A DNA stretch of 64,000 bases from Petrolisthes cinctipes (taxonomy: Eukaryota; Arthropoda; Malacostraca; Decapoda; Porcellanidae). Both the position numbers and the translations under genes were made by a program. Below are positions 13,570 through 27,560 of this stretch, in pieces (within the stretch, counting starts at the first letter, position 1; each line of letters opens with the position of its first letter). The DNA lies in the NCBI GenBank assembly GCA_033782935.1, contig JAWQEG010001429.1:124001-188000 (forward strand). The letters are read 5' to 3'. The notes beneath the pieces were generated by a model, which saw only the letters and a list, made by a program, of their open reading frames with translations, had not been told where the DNA came from and searched no databases.

Positions 13570-15835
13570 GATCTGTACATGCCTACTCAGTGCTAGAATG
13601 TTTTCAAAATAGAGGCATAGAACATGCTAAAAATCGATATTTTGGGTGCCCAAAGTCGATATGTGCATGCATCTTCTGTACCCGTTTATATCTCAAATTC
13701 AGGCTCAAAACACCCAAAAAAATCGATATTTTTGTGTCCCAGAAGCGATCTGTACATGTCTACACCGTGTTAGAGTATTTTTAAAATACAGGCCCAAAAC
13801 ATGCTAAAAATAGATATTTTAGGTGCCCAAAGTCGATATGTGCATGCATCTTCTGTACCCGTTTATATTTCAAATTCAGGCTCAAAACTCCGGAAATTCG
13901 ATATTTTTGGGTCCCTTAAGCGATCTGCACATGCCTACTCAGAGCTAGAATGTTTTTAAAATACAGGCTTAAAACATGCTCAAAATCGATATTTTATGTG
14001 CAAAAAGTCGATATGTGCATGCATTTACAGTACCCGTTTATATCTCAAATTTAGGCACAAAACACCCGAAAATTCGATATTTTTGGGTCCCTGAAGCGAT
14101 CTGTACATGCCTACTCAGTGCTAGAATATTTTTTAAATGTAGGCCCAAAACATGCTAAAAATCGATATTTTAGGTGCTAAATGTCGATATGAGCATGTAT
14201 TTTCTGTACCGGTTTATATCTCAAATTCAGGCTCAAAACACCCGAAAATTCGATATTTTTGGGTCCCAGAAGGGATATTTACATACCTACTCAGTGCTAA
14301 AATGTTTTCAAAATATAGGCTTAAAGCATGCTAAAAATCGATATTTTAGGTGTCCAAAGTTGATATGTGCATACATCTTTTGTTCCCGTTTATATCCAAA
14401 ATTCAGGCTCAAATCACCCGAAAATTCGATATTTTTGGGTCCCTGAAGCGATCTGCACATGCCTACTCCGTGTTAGAGTATTTTCAAAATACAGGCCCAA
14501 AACATGCTCAAAATCGATATTGAAGATTCCCAAAGTCAATATGTGTATGCATCTTCTATACCCGTTTATATCCCAAATTCAGGCTGAAAACACCCGAAAA
14601 TTCGATATTTTTTTGTCCCAGAAGCGTTCTGTACTTGCCTACTAATTGCTAGAATACTTTCAAAATAAAGGCCCAAAACATGCTAAAAATCGATAGTTTG
14701 GGTGCACAAAGTCGATATCTGCATGCATCTTCTGTACCCGTTTATATCTCAAATTCTGGCTCAAAACACCCGAAAACTCGATATTTTTGGGTCCCAAAAG
14801 AGATCTGTACATGCCTACTTCGTGTTAGAGTATTTTCAAAATAGATGCCCAAAACATGCTCAAAATCGATTTTTTGGGTGCCCAAAGTCGATATGTGCAT
14901 GCATCTTCTGTACCCGTTTATATCTCAAATTCAGGCTGAAAACACTCGAAAATTCGATATTTTCGGGTCCCAGAAGCGATCTGTACATGCCTACTCTTTG
15001 CTAGAATGTTTTCAAAATACAGACCCAAAACATGCTCAAAATCGATATTTTAGGTTCAAAAAGTCGATATGTGCATGTATTTTCAGTACCCGTTTATATC
15101 TCAAATTTAGGCACAAAACACCCAAAAATTCAATATTTTTGTTTCCCAGAAGCGACCTGTACATGCCTACTCAGTGCTGGAATATTTTCAAAATATAGGC
15201 CCAATACATGCTATAAATCGATATTTTAGGTGCCTAATGTCGATATGTGCAAGCATCTTCTATACCCGTTTATATCTCAAATTCAGGCTCAAAACACCCG
15301 AAAATTCGACATTTTTGAGTCCAAGAAGCGATCTGTACATGCCTACTCAGTGCTAGAATGTTTTCAAAATATAGGCTCAAAACATGCTAAAAATCGATAT
15401 TTTATATGTCCCAAGTCGATATGTGCATACATGTTCTGTAACCGTTTATATCTCAAATTCAGGCTCAAAACACCCGAAAATACGATATTTTTGGGTCCCA
15501 GAAGCGATCTGTATAAGCCTACTCCTTGTTTGAGTATTTTCAAAATACAGGCCCAAAACATGCTGAAAATCGAAATTTTAGCTGCCCATAGTCGATATGT
15601 GCATGCATCTTCTGTACCCGTTTATATCTCAAATTCCGGCTCAAAACACCCGAAAACCCGATAATTTTGGGTCCCAGAAGGGATCTGTACATGCCTACTC
15701 CGTGTTAGAGTACTTTCAAAATACAGACCCAAAACATGCTCAAAATCGATAATTTAGGTGCAAAAAGTCGATATGTGCATGCATTTTCAGTACCCGTTTA
15801 TATCTCAAATTTAGGCACAAAACACCAAAAAATTT
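13570..15835 (+). repeat. Transition block between families A and B
   Basis: About 13 satellite monomers belong neither to the A nor to the B HOR. The first (13,570-13,870) continues A-like sequence with AATAGAGGCATAGAACATGC. From about 13,990 onward B-type variants take over: GTGCTAAATGTCGATATGAGC, CGATATTGAAGATTCCC, TTTAGGCACAAAACACC and the ATAGATGCCC type. There is no gene and no non-satellite sequence. Confidence 0.88.
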
Positions 15836-18800
15836 AATATTTTTGGGTTCCAGAAGCGATCTGTACATGCCTACTCAGTGCTAGAAAGTTTTCAAAATAT
15901 AGGCTCAAAACATGCTAAAAATCTATAATTTAGGTGTCGAAAGTCGATATGTGCATGTATCTTCTGTACCCGTATATATCTGAAATTCAGGCTCAAAACA
16001 CCCAAAAATTCGATATTTTTTTGTCCCAGAAGCTATCAGTACATGCCTACTTTTGTTTAGAGTATTTTCAAAATAGATGCCCAAAACATGCTCAAAATCG
16101 ATATTTTGGGTGCCCAAAGTTGTTATGTGCATGCATCTTCTGTACCCGTTTATATCTCAAATTCAGGCTCAAAACACCCGAAAATTCGATATTTTTCGGT
16201 CCCTGAAGCGATCTGTACATGCCTACTCCGTGTTAGAGTATTTTCAAAATCCAGGCCCAAAACATGCTCAAAATCGATATTAAAGATTCCCAAAGTCAAT
16301 ATGTGTATGCATCTTCTATACCCGTTTATATCCCAAATTCAGGCTCAAAACACCCGAAAACTCGATATTTTCGGGTCCCAGAAGCGATCTGTACATGCCT
16401 ACTCTTTGCTAGAATGTTTTCAAAATACAGACCCAAAATATGCTCAAAATCGATATTTTAGGTGCAAAAAGTCGATATGTGCATACATGTTTTGTACCCG
16501 TTTATATTCCAAATTCAGGCTCAAAACACCCGAAAATTCGATATTTTTGGGTCCTAGAAGCGATCTGTACATGCCTACTCTATGCTAGAATGTTTTCAAA
16601 ATACAGACCCAAAACATGCTCAAAATCGATATTTTAGGTGCAAAAAGTCGATATGTGCATGTATTTTCATTACCCGTTTATGTCTCAAATTTAGGCACAA
16701 AACAACGGAAAATTCAATATTTTTAGGTTCCAGAAGCGATCTGTACATGCCTACTCAGTGCTAGAAAGTTTTCAAAATATAGGCTGAAAACATGCTAAAA
16801 ATCTATAATTTAGGTGTCCAAAGTCGATATGTGCATGCATCTACTGTACCCGTATATATCTGAAATTCAGGCTCAAAACACCCAACAATTTGATATTTTT
16901 GTGTCCCAGAAGCGATCTGTATATGCCAACTCCGTGTTAGAGTACTTTCAAAATACAGGCCCAAAACATGCTGAAAATCGATATTTTAGGTGCCCAAAGT
17001 CGATATGTGCATGCATCTTCAGTACCCGGTTATATCTCAAATTCATTCTCAAAACAACGGAAAATTCAATATTTTTATGTTCCAGAAGCGATCTGTACAT
17101 GCCTACTCACTGCTAAAAAGTTTTCAAAATATAGGCTCAAAACATGCTAAAAATCTATAATTTAGGTGTCCAAAGTCGATAAGTGCATGCATCTTCTGTA
17201 CCCGTATATATCTGAAATTCAGGCTCAAAACACCCAAAAATTCGATATTTTTGTGTCCCAGAAGCGATCTGTACATGCCTACTCTTTGCTAGAATGTTTT
17301 CAAAATACAGACCCAAAACATGCTCAAAATCGATATTTTAGGTGCAAAAAGTCGATATGTGCATGTATTTTCAGTACCCCTTTTATATCTCAAATTTAGG
17401 CACAAAACACCCAAAAATTCAATATTTTTGGGTTCTAGAAGCGATCTGTACATGCCTACTCAGTGCTAGAAAGTTTTCAAAATATAGGCTCAAAACATGC
17501 TAAAAATCTATAATTTAGGTGTCCAAAGTCGATATGTGCATGCATCTACTGTACCCGTATATATCTGAAATTCAGGCTCAAAACACCCAACAATTCGATA
17601 TTTTTGTGTCCCAGAAGCGATCTGTATATGCCTACTTCGTGTTAGAGTATTTTCAAAATATATGCCCAAAACATGCTCAAAATCGATATTTTGGGTGCCC
17701 AAAGTCGATATGTGCATGCATCTTCTATACCCGTTTATATCTCAAATTCAGGCTCAAAACACCCGAAAATTCGATATTTTCGGGTCCCAGAAGCAATCTG
17801 TACATGCCTACTCAGTGCTAAAATGTTTTCAAAATATAGGCCCAAAACATGCTAAAAATCTATAATTTAGGTGTCCAAAGTCGATATGTGCATGCATCTT
17901 CTGTACCCGTATATATTTGAAATTCTGGCTCAAAACACCCAAAAATTCGATATTTTTGTGTCCCAGCAGCGATCTGTACATGCCTACTTCGTGTTAGAGT
18001 ATTTTCAAAATAGATGCCCAAAACATGCTCAAAATCGATTTTTTGGGTGCACAAAGTCGATATGTGCATGCATCTTCTGTACCCGTTTATGTCTCAAATT
18101 CTGGTTCAAAACACCCGAAAATTCGATATTTTCGGGTCCCAGAAGCGATCTGTACATGCCTACTCTTTGCTAGAATGTTTTCAAAATACAGACCCAAAAC
18201 ATGCTCAAAATCGATATTTTAGGTGCAAAAAGTCGATATGTGCATGTATTTTCAGTACCCGATTATATCTCAAATTTAGGCACAAAACACCCAAAAATTC
18301 AATATTTTTGGGTTCCAGAAGCGATCTGTACATGCCTACTCAGTGCTAGAAAGTTTTCAAAATATAGGCTCAAAACATGCTTAAAATCTATAATTTAGGT
18401 GTCCAAAGTCGATATGTGCATGCATCTACTGTACCCGTATATATCTGAAATTCAGGCTCAAAACACCCAACAATTCGATATTTTTGTGTCCCAGAAGCGA
18501 TCTGTATATGCCTACTTCGTGTTAGAGTATTTTCAAAATATATGCCCAAAACATGCTCAAAATCGATATTGAAGATTCCCAAAGTCAATATGTGTATGCA
18601 TCTTCTATACCCGTTTATATCCCAAATTCAGGCTCAAAACACCCGAAAATTCGATATTTTCGGGTCCCAGAAGCAATCTGTACATGCCTACTCTTTGCTA
18701 GAATGTTTTCAAAATACAGACCCAAAATATGCTCAAAATCGATATTTTAGGTGCAAAAAGTCGATATGTGCATACATCTTTTGTACCCGTTTATATCCCA

Positions 18801-21646
18801 AATTCAGGCTTAAAACACCCGGAAATTCGATATTTTTGTGTCCCAGAAGCGATATGTACATGCCTACTCAGTGCTGGAATATTTTCAAAATATAAGCCCA
18901 ATACATGCTATAAATCGATATTTTAGGTGCCCAATGTCGATATGTGCATGCATCTTCTATACCCGTTTATATCTCAAATTCAGGCTCAAAACACCCGAAA
19001 ATTCGACATTTTTGGGTCCAAGAAGCGATCTGTACATGCCTACTCAGTGCTAGAATGTTTTCAAAATATAGGCTCAAAACATGCTAAAAATCGATATTTT
19101 ATATGTCCCAAGTCGATATGTGCATGCATGTTCTGTACCCGTTTATATCTCAAATTCAGGCTCAAAACACCCGAAAATACGATATTTTTGGGTCCCAAAA
19201 GAGATCTGTACATGCCTACTCCGTGTTAGAGTACTTTCAAAATACAGGCCCAAAACATGCTGAAAATCGATATTTTAGGTGCCCAAAGTCGATATGTGCA
19301 TGCATCTTCAGTACCCGTTTATATCCCAAATTTAGGCTCAAAACAACGGAAAATTCAATATTTTTGGGTTCCAGAAGCAATCTGTACATGCCTACTCAGT
19401 GCTAAAAAGTTTTCAAAATATAGGCTCAAAACATGCTAAAAATCTATAATTTAGGTGTCCAAAGTCGATATGTGCATACATCTTTTGTACCCGTTTATAT
19501 CCAAAATTCAGGCTCAAAACACCCGAAAATTCGATATTTTTGGGTCCCTGAAGAGATCTGTACATGCCTACTCAGTGCTAGAATATTTTTTAAATGTAGG
19601 CCCAAAACATGCTAAAAATCGATATATTAGGTGCTAAATGTCGATATGAGCATGCATTTTCTGTACCGGTTTATATCTCAAATTCAGGCTCAAAACACCC
19701 GAAAATTCGATAATTTTGGGTCCCAGAAGGGATATTTACATAACTACTCAGTGCTAAAATGTTTTCAAAATATAGGCTTAAAGCATGCTAAAAATCGATA
19801 TTTTAGTTGTCCAAAGTTGATATGTGCATACATCTTTTGTACTCGTTTATATCCCAAATTCCTGCTCAAATCACCCGAAAATTCGATATTTTGGGGTCCC
19901 TGAAGCGATCTGTACATGCCTACTCCGTGTTAGAGTATTTTCAAAATACAGGCCCAAAACATGCTCAAAATCGATATTGAAGATTCCCAAAGTCAATATG
20001 TGCATGCATCTTCTGTACCCGTTTATATCCCAAATTCAGGCTGAAAACACCCGAAAATTCAATATTTTTGTGTCCCAGAAGCGATCTGTACATGCCTACT
20101 CAGTGCTGGAATATTTTAAAAATATAGGCCCAATACATGCTATAAATCGATATTTTAGGTGCCCAATGTCGATATGTGCATGCATCTTCTGTACCCGTTT
20201 ATATGTCAAATTCAGGCTCAAAACACCCGAAAATTCGATATTTTAGGGTCCAAGAAGCGATCCGTACATGCCTACTCAGTGCTAGAATGTTTTCAAAATA
20301 TAGGCTCAATACATGCTAAAAATCGATATTTTATATGTCCCAAGTCGATATGTGCATGCAAGTTCTGTACCCGTTTAAATCTCAAATTCAGGCTCAAAAC
20401 ACCAGAAAATACGATATTTTTGGGTCCCAGAAGCGATCTGTATAAGCCTACTCCATGGTTGAGCATTTTTGAAACTACAGGCCCAAAACATGCTCAAAAT
20501 CGATATTTTAGCTGCCCATAGTCGATATGTGCATGCATTTTCTGTACCCGTTTACATCTCAAATTCAGGCTCAAAACAACGGAAAATTCAGTATTTTTGG
20601 GTTCCTGAAGCGATCTGTACATGCATAATCAGTGCTAGAAAATTTTCAAAATTTAGGCTCAAAACATGCTAAAAATCTATAATTTAGGTGTCCAAAGTCG
20701 ATATGTGCATACATCTTTTGTACCCGTTTATATCCCAAATTCAGGCTCAAAACACCCAAAAAATTCGATATTTTTGGGTCCCAGAAGAGATCTGTACATG
20801 CCTACTCAGTGCTAGAATATTTTATAAATGTAGGCCCAAAACATGCTAAAAATCGATATTTTAGGTGCTAAATGTCGAGATGAGCATGCATTTTCTGTAC
20901 CGGTTTATATCTTAAATTCAGGCTCAAAACACCCAAAATTTCGATAATTTTGGATCCCAGAAGGGATATTTACATACCTACTCAGTGCTAAAATGTTTTC
21001 AAAATATAGGCTTAAAGCATGCTAAAAATAGATATTTTAGGTGTCCAAAGTTGATATGTGCATACATCTTTTGTACCCGTTTATATCCAAAATTCCGGCT
21101 CAAATCACCCGAAAATTCGATATTTTTGGGTCCCTGAAGCGATCTGTACATGCCTACTCCGTGTTAGAGTATTTTCAAAATACAGGCCCAAAACACTCTC
21201 AAAATCGATATTTTAGGTGCCCAAAGTAGATATGTGCATCCATCTTCAGTACCCGTTTATATCCCAAATTCAGGCTCAAAACACCCGAAAATTCGATTTT
21301 TTTGTGTCCCAGAAGCGATTTGTACATGCCTACTTCATGTTAGAGTATTTTCAAAATAGATGCCCAAAACATGCTCAAAATCGATATTTTGGGTGCCCAA
21401 AGTCGATATCTGCATGCATCTTCTGTACCCGTTTATATCTCAAATTCAGGCTAAAAACACCCGAAAATTCGATATTTTCGGGTCCCAGAAGCGATCTGTT
21501 CATGCCTACTCTTTGCTAGAATGTTTTCGAAATACAGACCCAAAATATGCTCAAAATCGATATTTTAGGTTCAAAAAGTCGATATGTGCATGCATTTTCA
21601 GTACCCGTTCATATCTCAAATTTAGGCACAAAACACCCAAAAATTC
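15836..21646 (+). repeat. HOR family B, copy B1 (33 monomers, 5,811 bp)
   Basis: Sequence from 15,836 recurs at 21,647 with an offset of 5,811 bp (33 monomers plus 3 bp). The start is set by the last upstream mismatch I could place (15,835 T against 21,646 C). Diagnostic monomers include AATCTATAATTTAGGTGTC with TATATATCTGAAATTC, the AAAGATTCCC and GAAGATTCCC forms, TTTAGGCACAAAACACCC, and GTGCTAAATGTCGATATGAGC. No gene is present. Confidence 0.92.
17769..17785 (+). other. CENP-B-box-like 17-mer (one essential base different)
   Basis: The 17-mer ATTCGATATTTTCGGGT fits the essential CENP-B box pattern (TTCG, four bases, A, two bases, CGGG) at 8 of 9 fixed positions; the central A is T. It arises in B-type monomers where the usual TTTTTGGG reads TTTTCGGG. 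Perfect repeats of this form are at 14,952, 18,121, 18,649, 21,467, 23,580, 23,932, 24,460 and 27,278. Binding is unproven, and the similarity may be chance sharing with the conserved TTCGATATTTTTGGG segment. Confidence 0.4.
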
Positions 21647-24600
21647 AATATTTTTGGGTTCCAGAAGCGATCTGTACATGCCTACTCAGTGCTAGAAAGT
21701 TTTCAAAATATAGGCTCAAAACATGCTAAAAATCTATAATTTAGGTGTCGAAAGTCGATATGTGCATGTATCTTCTGTACCCGTATATATCTGAAATTCA
21801 GGCTCAAAACACCCAAAAATTCGATATTTTTTTGTCCCAGAAGCTATCAGTACATGCCTACTTTTGTTTAGAGTATTTTCAAAATAGATGCCCAAAACAT
21901 GCTCAAAATCGATATTTTGGGTGCCCAAAGTTGTTATGTGCATGCATCTTCTGTACCCGTTTATATCTCAAATTCAGGCTCAAAACACCCGAAAATTCGA
22001 TATTTTTCGGTCCCTGAAGCGATCTGTACATGCCTACTCCGTGTTAGAGTATTTTCAAAATCCAGGCCCAAAACATGCTCAAAATCGATATTAAAGATTC
22101 CCAAAGTCAATATGTGTATGCATCTTCTATACCCGTTTATATCCCAAATTCAGGCTCAAAACACCCGAAAACTCGATATTTTCGGGTCCCAGAAGCGATC
22201 TGTACATGCCTACTCTTTGCTAGAATGTTTTCAAAATACAGACCCAAAATATGCTCAAAATCGATATTTTAGGTGCAAAAAGTCGATATGTGCATACATG
22301 TTTTGTACCCGTTTATATTCCAAATTCAGGCTCAAAACACCCGAAAATTCGATATTTTTGGGTCCTAGAAGCGATCTGTACATGCCTACTCTATGCTAGA
22401 ATGTTTTCAAAATACAGACCCAAAACATGCTCAAAATCGATATTTTAGGTGCAAAAAGTCGATATGTGCATGTATTTTCATTACCCGTTTATGTCTCAAA
22501 TTTAGGCACAAAACAACGGAAAATTCAATATTTTTAGGTTCCAGAAGCGATCTGTACATGCCTACTCAGTGCTAGAAAGTTTTCAAAATATAGGCTGAAA
22601 ACATGCTAAAAATCTATAATTTAGGTGTCCAAAGTCGATATGTGCATGCATCTACTGTACCCGTATATATCTGAAATTCAGGCTCAAAACACCCAACAAT
22701 TTGATATTTTTGTGTCCCAGAAGCGATCTGTATATGCCAACTCCGTGTTAGAGTACTTTCAAAATACAGGCCCAAAACATGCTGAAAATCGATATTTTAG
22801 GTGCCCAAAGTCGATATGTGCATGCATCTTCAGTACCCGGTTATATCTCAAATTCATTCTCAAAACAACGGAAAATTCAATATTTTTATGTTCCAGAAGC
22901 GATCTGTACATGCCTACTCACTGCTAAAAAGTTTTCAAAATATAGGCTCAAAACATGCTAAAAATCTATAATTTAGGTGTCCAAAGTCGATAAGTGCATG
23001 CATCTTCTGTACCCGTATATATCTGAAATTCAGGCTCAAAACACCCAAAAATTCGATATTTTTGGGTCCCAGAAGCGATCTGTACATGCCTACTCTTTGC
23101 TAGAATGTTTTCAAAATACAGACCCAAAACATGCTCAAAATCGATATTTTAGGTGCAAAAAGTCGATATGTGCATGTATTTTCAGTACCCCTTTTATATC
23201 TCAAATTTAGGCACAAAACACCCAAAAATTCAATATTTTTGGGTTCTAGAAGCGATCTGTACATGCCTACTCAGTGCTAGAAAGTTTTCAAAATATAGGC
23301 TCAAAACATGCTAAAAATCTATAATTTAGGTGTCCAAAGTCGATATGTGCATGCATCTACTGTACCCGTATATATCTGAAATTCAGGCTCAAAACACCCA
23401 ACAATTCGATATTTTTGTGTCCCAGAAGCGATCTGTATATGCCTACTTCGTGTTAAAGTATTTTCAAAATATATGCCCAAAACATGCTCAAAATCGATAT
23501 TTTGGGTGCCCAAAGTCGATATGTGCATGCATCTTCTATACCCGTTTATATCTCAAATTCAGGCTCAAAACACCCGAAAATTCGATATTTTCGGGTCCCA
23601 GAAGCAATCTGTACATGCCTACTCAGTGCTAAAATGTTTTCAAAATATAGGCCCAAAACATGCTAAAAATCTATAATTTAGGTGTCCAAAGTCGATATGT
23701 GCATGCATCTTCTGTACCCGTATATATTTGAAATTCTGGCTCAAAACACCCAAAAATTCGATATTTTTGTGTCCCAGCAGCGATCTGTACATGCCTACTT
23801 CGTGTTAGAGTATTTTCAAAATAGATGCCCAAAACATGCTCAAAATCGATTTTTTGGGTGCACAAAGTCGATATGTGCATGCATCTTCTGTACCCGTTTA
23901 TATCTCAAATTCTGGTTCAAAACACCCGAAAATTCGATATTTTCGGGTCCCAGAAGCGATCTGTACATGCCTACTCTTTGCTAGAATGTTTTCAAAATAC
24001 AGACCCAAAACATGCTCAAAATCGATATTTTAGGTGCAAAAAGTCGATATGTGCATGTATTTTCAGTACCCGATTATATCTCAAATTTAGGCACAAAACA
24101 CCCAAAAATTCAATATTTTTGGGTTCCAGAAGCGATCTGTACATGCCTACTCAGTGCTAGAAAGTTTTCAAAATATAGGCTCAAAACATGCTTAAAATCT
24201 ATAATTTAGGTGTCCAAAGTCGATATGTGCATGCATCTACTGTACCCGTATATATCTGAAATTCAGGCTCAAAACACCCAACAATTCGATATTTTTGTGT
24301 CCCAGAAGCGATCTGTATATGCCTACTTCGTGTTAGAGTATTTTCAAAATATATGCCCAAAACATGCTCAAAATCGATATTGAAGATTCCCAAAGTCAAT
24401 ATGTGTATGCATCTTCTATACCCGTTTATATCCCAAATTCAGGCTCAAAACACCCGAAAATTCGATATTTTCGGGTCCCAGAAGCAATCTGTACATGCCT
24501 ACTCTTTGCTAGAATGTTTTCAAAATACAGACCCAAAATATGCTCAAAATCGATATTTTAGGTGCAAAAAGTCGATATGTGCATACATCTTTTGTACCCG

Positions 24601-27560
24601 TTTATATCCCAAATTCAGGCTTAAAACACCCGGAAATTCGATATTTTTGTGTCCCAGAAGCGATATGTACATGCCTACTCAGTGCTGGAATATTTTCAAA
24701 ATATAAGCCCAATACATGCTATAAATCGATATTTTAGGTGCCCAATGTCGATATGTGCATGCATCTTCTATACCCGTTTATATCTCAAATTCAGGCTCAA
24801 AACACCCGAAAATTCGACATTTTTGGGTCCAAGAAGCGATCTGTACATGCCTACTCAGTGCTAGAATGTTTTCAAAATATAGGCTCAAAACATGCTAAAA
24901 ATCGATATTTTATATGTCCCAAGTCGATATGTGCATGCATGTTCTGTACCCGTTTATATCTCAAATTCAGGCTCAAAACACCCGAAAATACGATATTTTT
25001 GGGTCCCAAAAGAGATCTGTACATGCCTACTCCGTGTTAGAGTACTTTCAAAATACAGGCCCAAAACATGCTGAAAATCGATATTTTAGGTGCCCAAAGT
25101 CGATATGTGCATGCATCTTCAGTACCCGTTTATATCCCAAATTTAGGCTCAAAACAACGGAAAATTCAATATTTTTGGGTTCCAGAAGCAATCTGTACAT
25201 GCCTACTCAGTGCTAAAAAGTTTTCAAAATATAGGCTCAAAACATGCTAAAAATCTATAATTTAGGTGTCCAAAGTCGATATGTGCATACATCTTTTGTA
25301 CCCGTTTATATCCAAAATTCAGGCTCAAAACACCCGAAAATTCGATATTTTTGGGTCCCTGAAGAGATCTGTACATGCCTACTCAGTGCTAGAATATTTT
25401 TTAAATGTAGGCCCAAAACATGCTAAAAATCGATATATTAGGTGCTAAATGTCGATATGAGCATGCATTTTCTGTACCGGTTTATATCTCAAATTCAGGC
25501 TCAAAACACCCGAAAATTCGATAATTTTGGGTCCCAGAAGGGATATTTACATAACTACTCAGTGCTAAAATGTTTTCAAAATATAGGCTTAAAGCATGCT
25601 AAAAATCGATATTTTAGTTGTCCAAAGTTGATATGTGCATACATCTTTTGTACTCGTTTATATCCCAAATTCCTGCTCAAATCACCCGAAAATTCGATAT
25701 TTTGGGGTCCCTGAAGCGATCTGTACATGCCTACTCCGTGTTAGAGTATTTTCAAAATACAGGCCCAAAACATGCTCAAAATCGATATTGAAGATTCCCA
25801 AAGTCAATATGTGCATGCATCTTCTGTACCCGTTTATATCCCAAATTCAGGCTGAAAACACCCGAAAATTCAATATTTTTGTGTCCCAGAAGCGATCTGT
25901 ACATGCCTACTCAGTGCTGGAATATTTTAAAAATATAGGCCCAATACATGCTATAAATCGATATTTTAGGTGCCCAATGTCGATATGTGCATGCATCTTC
26001 TGTACCCGTTTATATGTCAAATTCAGGCTCAAAACACCCGAAAATTCGATATTTTAGGGTCCAAGAAGCGATCCGTACATGCCTACTCAGTGCTAGAATG
26101 TTTTCAAAATATAGGCTCAATACATGCTAAAAATCGATATTTTATATGTCCCAAGTCGATATGTGCATGCAAGTTCTGTACCCGTTTAAATCTCAAATTC
26201 AGGCTCAAAACACCAGAAAATACGATATTTTTGGGTCCCAGAAGCGATCTGTATAAGCCTACTCCATGGTTGAGCATTTTTGAAACTACAGGCCCAAAAC
26301 ATGCTCAAAATCGATATTTTAGCTGCCCATAGTCGATATGTGCATGCATTTTCTGTACCCGTTTACATCTCAAATTCAGGCTCAAAACAACGGAAAATTC
26401 AGTATTTTTGGGTTCCTGAAGCGATCTGTACATGCATAATCAGTGCTAGAAAATTTTCAAAATTTAGGCTCAAAACATGCTAAAAATCTATAATTTAGGT
26501 GTCCAAAGTCGATATGTGCATACATCTTTTGTACCCGTTTATATCCCAAATTCAGGCTCAAAACACCCAAAAAATTCGATATTTTTGGGTCCCAGAAGAG
26601 ATCTGTACATGCCTACTCAGTGCTAGAATATTTTATAAATGTAGGCCCAAAACATGCTAAAAATCGATATTTTATTTGCTAAATGTCGAGATGAGCATGC
26701 ATTTTCTGTACCGGTTTATATCTTAAATTCAGGCTCAAAACACCCAAAATTTCGATAATTTTGGATCCCAGAAGGGATATTTACATACCTACTCAGTGCT
26801 AAAATGTTTTCAAAATATAGGCTTAAAGCATGCTAAAAATAGATATTTTAGGTGTCCAAAGTTGATATGTGCATACATCTTTTGTACCCGTTTATATCCA
26901 AAATTCCGGCTCAAATCACCCGAAAATTCGATATTTTTGGGTCCCTGAAGCGATCTGTACATGCCTACTCCGTGTTAGAGTATTTTCAAAATACAGGCCC
27001 AAAACACTCTCAAAATCGATATTTTAGGTGCCCAAAGTAGATATGTGCATCCATCTTCAGTACCCGTTTATATCCCAAATTCAGGCTCAAAACACCCGAA
27101 AATTCGATTTTTTTGTGTCCCAGAAGCGATTTGTACATGCCTACTTCATGTTAGAGTATTTTCAAAATAGATGCCCAAAACATGCTCAAAATCGATATTT
27201 TGGGTGCCCAAAGTCGATATCTGCATGCATCTTCTGTACCCGTTTATATCTCAAATTCAGGCTAAAAACACCCGAAAATTCGATATTTTCGGGTCCCAGA
27301 AGCGATCTGTTCATGCCTACTCTTTGCTAGAATGTTTTCGAAATACAGACCCAAAATATGCTCAAAATCGATATTTTAGGTTCAAAAAGTCGATATGTGC
27401 ATGCATTTTCAGTACCCGTTCATATCTCAAATTTAGGCACAAAACACCCAAAAATTCAATATTTTTGGGTTCCAGAAGCGATCTGTACATGCCTACTCAG
27501 TGCTAGAAAGTTTTCAAAATATAGGCTCAAAACATGCTAAAAATCTATAATTTAGGTGTC
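21647..27560 (+). repeat. HOR family B, copy B2 (33 monomers plus about 103 bp of shared end)
   Basis: This copy matches B1 at offset 5,811 until the first mismatch at 27,561 (C where 21,750 has G). I found only about five differences: near 23,066, 23,457 and 23,907, and two adjacent bases near 26,684. That implies better than 99.9% identity over 5.8 kb and therefore very recent amplification, or ongoing conversion. After 27,560 the array does not begin a third B copy. Confidence 0.92.

Noticed and set aside
14952..14968. True CENP-B box
   Set aside because: The essential central A is T in every copy seen, and the sequence lies in a segment conserved for all monomers, so a chance match cannot be excluded. 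It is kept only as a box-like site.
21647..27560. Assembly duplication as the explanation for the near-identical B2 (and A2, D2) copies
   Set aside because: It cannot be excluded from sequence alone, but each pair has real differences (substitutions, extra monomers) and partial third copies exist for A and, more diverged, for D, which favours genuine tandem copies.
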